Below, one piece after another: positions 51,122-60,061 of a DNA stretch of 62,919 bases. A program made the translations under genes and the position numbers. Under the pieces are notes generated by a model that made no database searches, was not told the DNA's origin, and saw only the letters and a list, made by a program, of their open reading frames with translations. Each line of letters starts with the position of its first letter. Positions within the stretch are counted from its first letter, which is position 1. The stretch is from JAVVUJ01 sp964461765 (GTDB lineage: Bacteria > Bacillota > Clostridia > Peptostreptococcales > Anaerovoracaceae), in NCBI GenBank assembly GCA_964461765.1, contig CAYWVS010000007.1, positions 1 through 62,919 on the forward strand. Reading direction: 5' to 3'.

Positions 51122-52045
51122 TTACTTCTTGGCTTTTTCCCAGTTAACTAAAAATTCTTCCGGCAAGGGGCTGTCAAATTCCATGTAGACTCCTGTACGG
51201 GGATGGATAAATCCCAAGGTTTTGGCATGAAGCATTTGGGTCTGGATGCCAAAAGCCGACTTCTTCGGTCCGTAAAGTAAGTCTCCCAACAGAGGATGGT
51301 TTACATAAGCCATATGAACTCTGATTTGATGAGTTCTCCCCGTTTCCAATTTTAACTCCAAAAGGGTAAACTTGCCTCCCCTTTCCAACACCTTGTAATG
51401 GGTTACTGCATCCTTTGCATTGATGGTAGTAACTGCACGTTTTAAACGATTTTTGGGATCTCTTCCAATGGACTTAGCAATGGTACCTTCATCTTCAGTA
51501 AAATTATTATAAACGATAGCCTGATACCTTCGTTCCACCGTATGTTTGGCCAGTTGTTCAGCCAAGGACATGTGAGCCTTGTCATTTTTCGCTACCATCA
51601 GTAAACCGGTGGTATCCTTGTCGATCCTATGCACAATACCTGGTCTAATCACACCATTAATAGAGGAAAGGTCTTTACAGTGGTAAAGTATGGCATTCAC
51701 CAAGGTGTTGCTTTCGTTCCCTACCGCAGGATGCACCACCATGTTTTTCCCTTTGTTGACGATCAAAATATCCTGATCTTCATAAACGATATCTATGGGG
51801 ATATCCTGAGGAATCACCTCACAGCTTTCCGGTTCGGGAATCCATACCTCCACGGTATCTCCCCACATCAACTTTCTCTTTTTTATGGTGCACGTCTCTT
51901 GATTAATTTTTACAGAGCCTTTTTCTATGAGCTTTTGCATTCCATTTCTGGAAGATTCCTCCAAAAACAAAGAGAGTGCTAAATCCACCCTCATTCCCAC
52001 CATTTCATCTTCTACTATAAACGCGTAGCATTGGTCATTGTTCAT
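51122..52045 (-). CDS. rluD: RluA/RluD family pseudouridine synthase
   Basis: A 307-residue pseudouridine synthase with an N-terminal S4 RNA-binding domain (~residues 15-75) and the catalytic Asp in HRIDKDTTGLLMVAKN. LETGRTHQIRVHMAYVNHPLLG is the family C-terminal motif. It modifies 23S rRNA uridines (the precise sites are not determined). Starts 11 bp inside the end of lspA, the normal order. Confidence 0.93.
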   Translation of the reverse strand: MNNDQCYAFIVEDEMVGMRVDLALSLFLEESSRNGMQKLIEKGSVKINQETCTIKKRKLMWGDTVEVWIPEPESCEVIPQDIPIDIVYEDQDILIVNKGKNMVVHPAVGNESNTLVNAILYHCKDLSSINGVIRPGIVHRIDKDTTGLLMVAKNDKAHMSLAEQLAKHTVERRYQAIVYNNFTEDEGTIAKSIGRDPKNRLKRAVTTINAKDAVTHYKVLERGGKFTLLELKLETGRTHQIRVHMAYVNHPLLGDLLYGPKKSAFGIQTQMLHAKTLGFIHPRTGVYMEFDSPLPEEFLVNWEKAKK

Positions 52046-52508
52046 TGGTCAAAAGCTCCTTTTTAGCCAAACGAGGTTCTATTATAAAAAGAAAAAGCAA
52101 CAAAAGCCCACAGCCTGTGCATACAGAAATATCAGCAATATTAAATATAGGGAATACGCGAAAGTCAAAGTAATCCACCACGTAACCATAGGCAATTCGG
52201 TCGATCAAATTTCCCACTCCCCCAGCCACGATGAGACTCATGGACACAAGCAGTATTTTATGTGATCGCTTACGGGTAACCACCATAAAGCCAACAATAA
52301 AAGTAATCAGCAGCAATTGAATAACAATTAAAAAAACGGTTTGATTTTGAAAAAAGCTAAAGGCAGCTCCATAATTGTGTATATAGGTCAAATGAAAAAC
52401 ATTTTCAATGATAGGAAAGGATTGTCCCAACTCAAAGGACTTTTGAATGAATAATTTACTGAGCTGGTCTAATCCGATAACCCCAAAAATGATCAATACA
52501 AATAGCAT
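52035..52508 (-). CDS. lspA: lipoprotein signal peptidase (signal peptidase II)
   Basis: A 157-residue membrane aspartic protease with four hydrophobic segments. The catalytic Asp residues lie in AGGVGNLIDRIAYGYVVDYF and FNIADISVCTG. It would cleave the lipobox peptides of lipoproteins such as the ABC binding protein at 44593-45471. Overlaps rluD by 11 bp. Confidence 0.95.
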   Translation of the reverse strand: MLFVLIIFGVIGLDQLSKLFIQKSFELGQSFPIIENVFHLTYIHNYGAAFSFFQNQTVFLIVIQLLLITFIVGFMVVTRKRSHKILLVSMSLIVAGGVGNLIDRIAYGYVVDYFDFRVFPIFNIADISVCTGCGLLLLFLFIIEPRLAKKELLTNEQ

Positions 52509-52537
52509 GCTTTTGTTGTAAGCAATCGCTTACTCTC

Positions 52538-53167
52538 CTATTTAAGATTTGATATGGTTTTTCTAATATCTTCGTTTCCTTTATTTCTCCTACGGGTAGA
52601 CAAAATTACATTTTCATTCATCATTTTTGTTTCCGAAGGAATTTGACTTTCACGTTCATTTGTTTTTATATCAGAAAATATCTTATTTTCATCAGAATCC
52701 AGCTTTAGGAAAAGTTCAACTCCCAAGCTATCTAAGGAATTTAATTCTTCCTCTAAAAAGCTTTTGTACTTAGACTTAAAGTTACTTAGCTTATGTTTTA
52801 GAGCATGAGCCTCTTCCGTCAGTCTTTCCACGGATTCTTTTGCTTCTCTCTGTATGACCTGAGCATCCAGTTCTGCGTTTTTTAACAGGATTTCAGCACG
52901 CTTTTCAGCGCTAGAGGAAATATCACGCATAAGCCCTTTGGCTGCTTCCAGAGTATCTAAAACAGCCCCTTCGGACTTTTGGTAGCGGGTCAAATCCTCC
53001 GATAATTTTATCACGCTTTCCTTTAAACGCTTATTTTCGTCTAAAAGCTTTTCAAAATCCAAGGTTACAAGATCTAAAAAACTGTCGACCTCTTCCTCTT
53101 TATATCCTCTAACTGCCTTTGCAAATTCTTTATGTTGAATGTCTAATGGCGTAATCATATCTTTCAC
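52538..53167 (-). CDS. divIVA: DivIVA domain protein
   Basis: A 209-residue coiled-coil protein. The N-terminal MITPLDIQHKEFAKAVRGYKEEEVDSFLD-like stretch is the DivIVA membrane-curvature domain, and residues ~30-160 form coiled coil. It sits in the sepF-yggT-divIVA cell-division cluster. Site of septum or pole scaffold. GAGGTG precedes the ATG. Confidence 0.9.
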   Translation of the reverse strand: MKDMITPLDIQHKEFAKAVRGYKEEEVDSFLDLVTLDFEKLLDENKRLKESVIKLSEDLTRYQKSEGAVLDTLEAAKGLMRDISSSAEKRAEILLKNAELDAQVIQREAKESVERLTEEAHALKHKLSNFKSKYKSFLEEELNSLDSLGVELFLKLDSDENKIFSDIKTNERESQIPSETKMMNENVILSTRRRNKGNEDIRKTISNLK

Positions 53168-53189
53168 CTCATGTTTTGGGAAAAAACGG

Positions 53190-53462
53190 CTATAGTATGC
53201 TGAGAGCCAAGCTTTGAATGAGCCAAATCAGCAAAATAGCTACCATTGGTGCAAAATCTATGGGACCGGATTGCATACCCATACGATTGAGCATATTTCT
53301 GCATGGTCCAATGATGATCTCTGTCAACTGGCAAAGACCGCTATAAATGCTGTAAAGGGTTCCTGATGGAACACGAATAAACCAGCTCATAATGGCTCTG
53401 GCTAAAATCAGCCAAATAATAATCTGACAAAACCTATAAACTGCCACTCCTAGTATGGACAT
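53190..53462 (-). CDS. YggT family membrane protein
   Basis: A 90-residue protein with two hydrophobic segments and the family's AIMSWFIRVPSG and CRNMLNRMG. It lies between sepF and divIVA as in other Firmicutes. Its exact role in division or membrane biology is not settled. GGAGG precedes the ATG. Confidence 0.9.
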   Translation of the reverse strand: MSILGVAVYRFCQIIIWLILARAIMSWFIRVPSGTLYSIYSGLCQLTEIIIGPCRNMLNRMGMQSGPIDFAPMVAILLIWLIQSLALSIL

Positions 53463-53483
53463 TGCTTACCTCCACTATTTCTA

Positions 53484-53990
53484 TTATTTCCAAGGACTCT
53501 TTGGGCCCGGATTAAAATCAATGGACTTATGATCCATATTCGCTGATACATCCACATTTGCAGGCGCAAAGATAAAAATATTATTTGCAACCTTTTGTAC
53601 ATTTCCATTTAACGCATATGTAGCTCCACTTAAAAAATCAAACATTTTTCTGGCAATATCGGAATCGATCTTTTCTAAGTTAATAATAATAGGCTTTTTT
53701 GCTTTTAAGCTGTCCACTAGCTTAGGGCACTCCTCGAATCCTTTTGGCTCAATCACAACCATCTTGAATTGTGTGGTTCCCGGTGGAATCTTTCCTGTCT
53801 GTGGAGGGATTGCAGTCCTCACATCTCTATCCTTTCCTGTTACTTCTCGGCTTTCTATCTTGTTTGATGGAGCGTATGAATTTCGTGATTCTGCAGGCTT
53901 TTTCACCACCTCTTCCTCTTCCTCATCCTCGTCGTCCACTTCCTCTATTCCCATAAGAACTTTTAATTTTCCAAAAAATCCGTCTCCCAT
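53484..53990 (-). CDS. sepF: cell division protein SepF
   Basis: A 168-residue FtsZ-anchoring protein. It starts MGDGFFGKLKVLMGIEEVDD, has an acidic and variable linker, and a C-terminal SepF domain with LVDSLKAKKPIIINLEKID. GGAGG precedes the ATG. Between yggS and yggT. Confidence 0.93.
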   Translation of the reverse strand: MGDGFFGKLKVLMGIEEVDDEDEEEEEVVKKPAESRNSYAPSNKIESREVTGKDRDVRTAIPPQTGKIPPGTTQFKMVVIEPKGFEECPKLVDSLKAKKPIIINLEKIDSDIARKMFDFLSGATYALNGNVQKVANNIFIFAPANVDVSANMDHKSIDFNPGPKSPWK

Positions 53991-54023
53991 TTTTATCCTC
54001 CTAATTTATGTGATTGAGTTTGA

Positions 54024-54692
54024 TTATAAAGCGTAATTTCTCTGGCCAAATATGGATGTTCCCACACGGATTAAATTTGCCCCTTCTTCAATGGCAACTT
54101 GAAAATCGTGGGACATACCCATGGATAAATACTGAAAGTCCAATCTTTCGTGTGAAATGGCTCCAAACTTATCGTAATACTGTTTAATTCCTCTGAAATA
54201 TTGTCTCACATCCTCGGGATCGTCTTCAAAGGGTGCGATGCACATCAAGCCTTTTATTCTGATATGTTCACATTTCTCTAAAATCTCCCGAATCAGACCT
54301 TCTGTTTCATCTTCAGAAATTCCGAATTTGCTTTCTTCTTCTGCGATATTGACTTGTATTAAGATATCCATGGTCAAATTGTTTGCACCGGCTCGTTTGT
54401 TAATTTCTTCCGCAAGGCGAAAAGAATCCACAGAGTGAATTAAGGATACCTTATCGATAATATATTTTACCTTATTGGTTTGAAGATGCCCTATTAAATG
54501 CCATTTCACAGGCTTTACCTGAGAGTATTTGTCCAAAATTTCTTGGACTTTGTTTTCTCCGATGTCAGTAATCCCTGCATCGATGGCTTGGTTGATTTCT
54601 TCGGCAGTTCTGGTTTTCGTGACTGCCACCAAAAGCACGTTGTCACCTTTCATTTTGTTGATGGCTTCAATATTTTCTTTGATGTAATTCAT
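54024..54692 (-). CDS. YggS family PLP homeostasis protein
   Basis: A 222-residue PLP-binding protein of alanine racemase-like fold. LLVAVTKTRTAEEI carries the PLP lysine, with WHLIGHLQTNKVKYI and SMGMSHDFQVAIEEGANLIRVG conserved. It buffers intracellular PLP, which could matter given the many PLP enzymes in this window, though that link is only a guess. Confidence 0.92.
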   Translation of the reverse strand: MNYIKENIEAINKMKGDNVLLVAVTKTRTAEEINQAIDAGITDIGENKVQEILDKYSQVKPVKWHLIGHLQTNKVKYIIDKVSLIHSVDSFRLAEEINKRAGANNLTMDILIQVNIAEEESKFGISEDETEGLIREILEKCEHIRIKGLMCIAPFEDDPEDVRQYFRGIKQYYDKFGAISHERLDFQYLSMGMSHDFQVAIEEGANLIRVGTSIFGQRNYAL

Positions 54693-54697
54693 TGTAA

Positions 54698-55684
54698 CTA
54701 TCTCCTTTTATTTGGTCTGGTTAAAATCTCATCATAAGCATTTACAGTCTCCACCTTTTCACCATCTTCTGTGATAAATTGGGCGACTTCAATGAGGGAA
54801 TACTCACCGTTGGTGGAAAGGACTTTGATGGGTTTAAAGATAAATTTACCGGTTACATCTCTCACCATAACTCCTGCTTTTCCATCCTCTGCTGTGATAC
54901 TCACGTTTCTAACGATCAGCCCTTTGCTGTCAGAAGTGATGACTTCTGCATTCACCTTCCTCAGATGGGCAAAATCTTCATAATACCTATTGAATTTTAA
55001 CAATACTCTCCATTGTTTTCCATCGTCTAATATCTGATACACTTTCCCTTTGACCTGACCCAGCGGTAGGTTAATCCAAATGTCTTTGTCTATCTCATAT
55101 TTAGAAATATTCCCTGCATCGATCCAATAAAGAACGTACCAGATGTTATCGTCGATCATCTTATATAATGGATCTCCCGTTACCGTATCATCTCGGACCA
55201 CGTTTACAGTCTTGTAGTTGTAACCTTCTAATTCCTCTTTGGGAATGGTGCCCATGGTATCCGGTGTCAAAATAGATTCCAAGCCGTCTATATAGTAGCT
55301 TACGGCCCCATTGAACTCAGTTACGTAGTTTTGACTGACAGTTCCAAAAGGGATATTCTTCTCTTGTGAATATTTCGTCAACTCTGTGTAACGGCTTGTC
55401 CCTTCTGATCCCATATTAGGACTTACAGTCAATACTCGAACGCCTCCTCGCAGTTGTTGTCCTTCTTCTATGTAATACTGTATCTGGCCTGCTCTTCCTG
55501 CCAAATACACGGATTCCTCTCTTACCAAATAGCAGGTTACTTCGTCGGAGACCTGCAAGCCTCCATATTGTAAAACTTCAGTCTTTTTTAATGCACCAGT
55601 CAAATTAGGTGCAGCCGAAGTGATAAAATACAATGAAACAGTAAGGGCAAAGAAAATAGCTAACACTATTTTATTCTTTTTCAT
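54698..55684 (-). CDS. HlyD-like membrane-anchored protein of the sepF cluster
   Basis: A 328-residue protein with one N-terminal membrane segment (IVLAIFFALTVSLYFITSA) followed by an extracytoplasmic domain that resembles membrane-fusion/HlyD adaptors. A gene of this kind often precedes yggS-sepF in Clostridia. The ATG at 55682-55684 with GGGGGAA is preferred to an earlier in-frame ATG. Function unknown. The promoter region is unclear. Confidence 0.75.
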   Translation of the reverse strand: MKKNKIVLAIFFALTVSLYFITSAAPNLTGALKKTEVLQYGGLQVSDEVTCYLVREESVYLAGRAGQIQYYIEEGQQLRGGVRVLTVSPNMGSEGTSRYTELTKYSQEKNIPFGTVSQNYVTEFNGAVSYYIDGLESILTPDTMGTIPKEELEGYNYKTVNVVRDDTVTGDPLYKMIDDNIWYVLYWIDAGNISKYEIDKDIWINLPLGQVKGKVYQILDDGKQWRVLLKFNRYYEDFAHLRKVNAEVITSDSKGLIVRNVSITAEDGKAGVMVRDVTGKFIFKPIKVLSTNGEYSLIEVAQFITEDGEKVETVNAYDEILTRPNKRR

Positions 55685-55872
55685 TGGTTCCCCCATTTAT
55701 TTGTATTCATTTAATTATAAACTATGGGTAATAGAATTGCAACAAAAGAGTTCAGTTGCTGATTGAATTAATATGTTAGAATTCGACAGAATGTGACAAA
55801 TTGAACTTCCATGGGGCAATCCGTTCACATTTTTAGAAAATGATTTTGCTTTTTATTTTGGTTGTTTCACAT

Positions 55873-56040
55873 GAAAATATAAAATGTGAAAATGAGATGT
55901 AAATAAAAATTTGCTTTTATTATATCTTTTTTAGGCTATGAAAATACAATATGAAAATGAGATGTGAATAAAAATTTACTTTTATTATATTTTTTTAAAG
56001 CTAAGAAAATACAATGTGAAAATGAGATGTGAAAAAAAAG
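55873..56040. repeat. tandem repeat of ~66 bp, about 2.6 copies
   Basis: Copies begin at 55873, 55940 and 56005 with the shared core GAAAAT..AATGAGATGTRAA followed by a T-rich stretch. Copies differ at several bases and the last is truncated. It lies in the 429-bp spacer between the HlyD-like and HD genes and holds no open frame. Confidence 0.65.
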
Positions 56041-56062
56041 CCCAAAGAGATATATATGAAGT

Positions 56063-56106
56063 TTCCCTGAGAGAATAAAATTGAATCATTTTATTCTCTC
56101 AGGGAA
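56063..56106 (-). terminator. strong 18-bp hairpin terminator of the HD-domain gene
   Basis: TTCCCTGAGAGAATAAAA and TTTTATTCTCTCAGGGAA pair perfectly over an 8-base loop just after the HD gene stop on the minus strand. Confidence 0.75.
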
Positions 56107-56113
56107 TTACCGT

Positions 56114-56704
56114 TTATAAAATCTCCCTTAAAACTCTGTCCGCCTCTTTTTTTCTGCGGTTAATGAGATCTAATTTTTCAGGATGCTTTCTGATTGCATC
56201 GTAATAACGGTCTTCCAAGGTGCATTTTTTGTCCCCGATAACCAATTTATCCGCTGCAAATACCAATGCTTTTTCATCTATGACCCCTTGGAAATTTCCC
56301 AGATGCATGTGTACCTCTATGATGTCTGCTACCGCCTCATAGCCCATGGATCTTACCACATCTGCTCCCACTTTAGCATGATCATTTTCTGTTCTGGCAA
56401 TATCATGCAGTAAAGCACCTGCAACAATTAACGGCAAATTTAAAGGATGTCCATCCCTTTTCAGCCTTTCCCATAATTGAACTGCTCTATTTTTCACAGC
56501 AACACAATGAGCCACCACATGCTTGGGGGTCCCATAACGGGACAGGATTTCCATGCATTCCTCCTCTGAAGGGATGGGGTCTCCATGGTCTTCATTATTA
56601 GAAGAAATCCTGCCTCCTTGGTCTTTATTGTTAGAAGAAATCCTGCCCCCAAAATTTTTTATCATGTTATTTGTTTTTGTCATTGCTTCATTTTTCTTTT
56701 CCAT
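56114..56704 (-). CDS. HD-domain phosphohydrolase-like protein
   Basis: A 196-residue protein with an HD motif ALLHDIARTENDHAKVGADVV around residue 95 and HMHLG further on, binding metals for phosphomonoester or -diester hydrolysis. The N-terminal ~45 residues contain a duplicated GGRISSNN segment (residues 19-26 and 30-37), encoded by a ~33-bp direct repeat. No ribosome site is clear at the annotated ATG, so the start is uncertain. Confidence 0.8.
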   Translation of the reverse strand: MEKKNEAMTKTNNMIKNFGGRISSNNKDQGGRISSNNEDHGDPIPSEEECMEILSRYGTPKHVVAHCVAVKNRAVQLWERLKRDGHPLNLPLIVAGALLHDIARTENDHAKVGADVVRSMGYEAVADIIEVHMHLGNFQGVIDEKALVFAADKLVIGDKKCTLEDRYYDAIRKHPEKLDLINRRKKEADRVLREIL

Positions 56705-56757
56705 ATAATTAGGTTTTCCATTTTACTGATTTTTATCACTTCGGAATTCCTCTGACT

Positions 56758-58047
56758 TTATTTGGAAGAACCAACCTCAGGCACATACCCTGTAGTTGAA
56801 GTAATGGCCACGGTGTTATTTTTTCCGTCCCATGCCACGCCAAAATCAAAGGTGCTGCCAAGGTCACGAAGCTTGAAATAGTTATTACCGCTGATTGTGT
56901 AGGCAGTCAGACTTATTTCCTTTCCGTCAAGATAGATTTTCGAGGTGGAGAGGGTTGCGGATTTAGTATTGCTACCTGTTGCCACTGCCATCTCACCGCC
57001 CACAGTGGTATAAGAACTTCCGCCTACAAGGTTAATAGCGTTCTTTGCTCCGTCCCAAGTCACTTCAAACTGTTTTTCTGTTCCGGACAGGATATAGGCA
57101 ATATCTCTCAACTTAAAATAGTTGTTGCCGTTTATGGTGTAAGCGTCAAAGGACTTTACCGTACCGTCTACCGTGACTTTTGATGCAGTTTTCATGGCTG
57201 TCACAGCTTCCTGTGTAATAGGAGGAGTGTTCCCGGAATTGGTATTGGAAGCGTTATCCAAGCCAGTGGTAGGAGCACTGCCCAAACCGGCTTTATTTAA
57301 CAAGCTTGAAAGATTATTATATGTTGTAAAATCATCAAAACCTTCAGCCTTAAATATATCGGGATTGGATTTCGCCAGAATTTCTTTTGCATAATTCTCT
57401 GTTAAAACCATAATTGTAAACCCAATGGTATCAATGGCATTATCCCCCGAAAAAACTGTCACAGAGGTACTTCCAATTGCATTTTTAGACATGCTTTCCC
57501 CGGAGTAAGCATTGGCAAAGCTGATATATACTGTTTCATTAGCCTTTACATCAACAGGGTCGCTTCCCGGCTCATCACTGTGAATACCATCAATTAATTT
57601 AAAATTTTTATTAAATACATTACTTCCATAGCCACCGGCAAAGCCATCAAAACTAAGCTCAGCGCCGCTAAGTTTTATAGTTGAAGGCTTATTGACACTA
57701 AAACCAAAGCAAGAAACTGAAGCAGAATATTTGTTTGTCCCATGGTCTTCTACCAAAAAGACTGCCAGTGGAGATTTGCTGTCACTGCCTGACCTTTGTT
57801 CTTCCACTATACCTAAGTATTTTGCACCGTTATTTTTTTCCGGTGGCAATGTGGAAAGTGTGTAAACAAAGCCGTTACTGCCTTGAATTACCTGATTGGC
57901 CTGACCATTAAGAGTTACGTCAATGAAATTTTTTGCAGTAATGTCATAGGTGACCCCGGTAAATGCGGAATCATCAGCAAGAGCAGTCGCCGGGATAAGG
58001 GATAAGAGCAAAATTGTTGTGATTAGCAAACTAATAAGCTTTTTCAT
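56758..58047 (-). CDS. secreted stalk-domain (copper amine oxidase N-domain-like) protein
   Basis: A 429-residue exported protein: signal peptide of ~24 residues ending at TALADDS, an unassigned beta-rich middle (~30-240), a Ser/Thr/Asn linker, and two tandem stalk domains (~285-345 and ~365-420) that share YTI-GNNYFKLRD. These domains are commonly found on wall-associated proteins of Clostridia. GGAGG precedes the ATG. The middle domain is not recognised. Confidence 0.8.
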   Translation of the reverse strand: MKKLISLLITTILLLSLIPATALADDSAFTGVTYDITAKNFIDVTLNGQANQVIQGSNGFVYTLSTLPPEKNNGAKYLGIVEEQRSGSDSKSPLAVFLVEDHGTNKYSASVSCFGFSVNKPSTIKLSGAELSFDGFAGGYGSNVFNKNFKLIDGIHSDEPGSDPVDVKANETVYISFANAYSGESMSKNAIGSTSVTVFSGDNAIDTIGFTIMVLTENYAKEILAKSNPDIFKAEGFDDFTTYNNLSSLLNKAGLGSAPTTGLDNASNTNSGNTPPITQEAVTAMKTASKVTVDGTVKSFDAYTINGNNYFKLRDIAYILSGTEKQFEVTWDGAKNAINLVGGSSYTTVGGEMAVATGSNTKSATLSTSKIYLDGKEISLTAYTISGNNYFKLRDLGSTFDFGVAWDGKNNTVAITSTTGYVPEVGSSK

Positions 58048-58206
58048 GTTGGAATAACCTCCTTTTCTTATGTTAGAAATAGCTATAACATCTTATAAAT
58101 ATCTTACAACATGAAACTTATGGTGTCAATGGATACTATTGATTAGGGGTTTTGGATTTTCCGTTCCGAATGGGCTCCATATACCATTCCACTAAGATAT
58201 TTATTA

Positions 58207-58246
58207 AAAAAACTTTATCTATTTAATCTAATTTAGATAAAGTTTT
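58207..58246. terminator. terminator of the PNPOx-like gene
   Basis: AAAAACTTTATCTA and TAGATAAAGTTTTT form a 14-bp stem. A direct repeat near GGCAGTACGAATAGCTTT follows at 58248 and 58311. Confidence 0.65.
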
Positions 58247-58326
58247 TTGGCAGTACGAATAGCTTTGAACTATAAACAATCCGAGTTACATGAGATGTTA
58301 CACGTTATTTGCCAGTACAAATAGCT

Positions 58327-58797
58327 TTACGAACCTGCCTTCCCGGTCAAATGCTCTACCGCAATTTCCACCACGCAGAAATTGCCGTCTTGCTGATTTA
58401 TGTAACTCTTTCCTGCTTCCATAAAATCACCGGAGTATTTCTTTAAGATTGCCGTGAGCCCTTGCTCAATTTCCTTTGGGTCCTTTAGAACTCGTGCAGT
58501 TCCAAAGGCAATGACGCTTCGATAAAGAGTATTAAATTCATTAGGTAAAATATTGTCCTGAGTAATCACGCAAAAGGATACCCTGGGGTCCTTCTCGATA
58601 GAATCAATCTTATGACTGGTGGCTGATGTGCTGTGAAAATAAATTTTACCATCCTCATAAACAAAGCTCACGGGAACAGCATAAGGGTAACCTTCATCTC
58701 CAATAACTGCAAGCACTCCATTGGTTGCTGTTGCCAACATTTGTTCTGCCTCTTCCATGCTGGTTTTATTTTCTGCGAGTCTCATTTCTCTAAACAT
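58327..58797 (-). CDS. pyridoxamine 5'-phosphate oxidase family protein (NimA-like)
   Basis: A 156-residue FMN-binding split-barrel protein. GVLAVIGDEGYPYAVPVSFVYEDG, KIYFHSTSATSHKIDSIEKD and the C-terminal domain match flavin proteins of the NimA group. Members reduce nitroimidazoles or other small substrates, but resistance cannot be inferred. GGAGG precedes the ATG. Confidence 0.85.
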   Translation of the reverse strand: MFREMRLAENKTSMEEAEQMLATATNGVLAVIGDEGYPYAVPVSFVYEDGKIYFHSTSATSHKIDSIEKDPRVSFCVITQDNILPNEFNTLYRSVIAFGTARVLKDPKEIEQGLTAILKKYSGDFMEAGKSYINQQDGNFCVVEIAVEHLTGKAGS

Positions 58798-59012
58798 TTC
58801 ATTTTCCTCCCTTTTTACTTTACCGTTTAAACCCTAACACATTAAAAATACTATTAGCTACAATATAATTTATTTCCCGGGAAACTATATTTTTCTCGAA
58901 AAGCTCTTTATGCTCTTAAAGTTTGCTTAACGATATTTTTCTTTATATATTTTTTCTACTAGTTATTTGAATTCCTCAAAGCTAAATATTTACCGAATTA
59001 ATATCGCCATCT

Positions 59013-59618
59013 TTACTTATTGTCCTCACCAATCCAAGCCTCCAAAAAATCAGCAATAAACATATGCCCTGAGAGACTGGGGTGCAGCCCATCGGTAAAG
59101 GCTTGTTCCGGACCATTTTTATCCACAAACTCCAAATATGCACTCTGCAAATCTAAGACCTCTGCCAGTCCCTTCCTATGCAAATCCATCATCAGCTGCC
59201 CCATTTCAACGAGTTCTTTATTAACCCGCCTATAATCAAGTCCTGCACCAGGCATCCACATTCTTTCAGCCATATCTACCCTGCATAAAAGCGGTGTTAG
59301 TAGCAACATTCGTGATCCGATTTCCTTAGCTTGATTGTCGATTTCCATTAAAAGTGATACAGCTTTTGCCGGGGATGCCAATTGGTGAATCATATCATTG
59401 CCCCCCGTCATCAGAATCCCTATATCCGGCTTATGTGAAAGAAAATCCTTTTCATATCGCTCTAAAACCCCTTGGGTGGTATCGCCGTTGACACCCTTAT
59501 TAATGATCTCGTGACCGGTGCGTTCCCTGAGTAAACTCATAAAGCATTGACTTCTCCTATGGGGAAAACCGTTCACGATACTGTTTCCGATTCCTATTAT
59601 TTTTAATTTTTTGGTCAT
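59013..59618 (-). CDS. SGNH/GDSL-type esterase
   Basis: A 201-residue hydrolase. GIGNSIVNGFP is the nucleophile block (block I, GNS variant), TGGNDMIHQL block III, and DGLHPSLSGH the catalytic Asp/His block V. No signal peptide, so cytosolic. GGAT-type weak ribosome site. Substrate unknown. Confidence 0.87.
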   Translation of the reverse strand: MTKKLKIIGIGNSIVNGFPHRRSQCFMSLLRERTGHEIINKGVNGDTTQGVLERYEKDFLSHKPDIGILMTGGNDMIHQLASPAKAVSLLMEIDNQAKEIGSRMLLLTPLLCRVDMAERMWMPGAGLDYRRVNKELVEMGQLMMDLHRKGLAEVLDLQSAYLEFVDKNGPEQAFTDGLHPSLSGHMFIADFLEAWIGEDNK

Positions 59619-60061
59619 AGTTCATCCTTATTCTATTGCTGTATATTTACTAAATATTTTTAATGAGATATAGAGGAGCAATACTCCGTACGGCTTTTTT
59701 GCATATATTTAACTTAAAATGGATTTTTCATGATCCCCTAACTCTTATTTATTTTATTTTTTCCTTATTTTCATTATGCCCCAAACCTACTTTCATTTCA
59801 AGCAAGATTTTTATCATATTACTTTTTTCACATTGCATTTATTATCATGCCAATTTCTTTTATTATCAATTTCTTTTATTATCATAATGATTGCATTTAT
59901 TGTCATTGCAAATCTCAAATTTATTATATATAATAAGTTTATTGCTAAAAATAAAAATCATTTGTCAGAAAAGATAAAAATTCTATTTTACCACCTACTA
60001 ATAATCTTTATATGATGATGAAAATGTGCCTTTATTTAATAACCCTGAAAGGAAATCCAAT
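59619..60061. other. 443-bp AT-rich spacer, no gene seen
   Basis: Between the esterase and the second sigma-54 activator. Frames of 70-80 codons exist but lack ribosome sites and protein-like composition. I find no sigma-54 promoter or palindrome here. Confidence 0.5.

Noticed and set aside
58327..58797. Nitroimidazole resistance gene
   Set aside because: Only the general PNPOx/NimA-like fold is visible; function cannot be inferred.
59619..60061. Small plus-strand frames of 74 and 79 codons
   Set aside because: No ribosome sites; low-complexity hydrophobic composition from AT-rich DNA.
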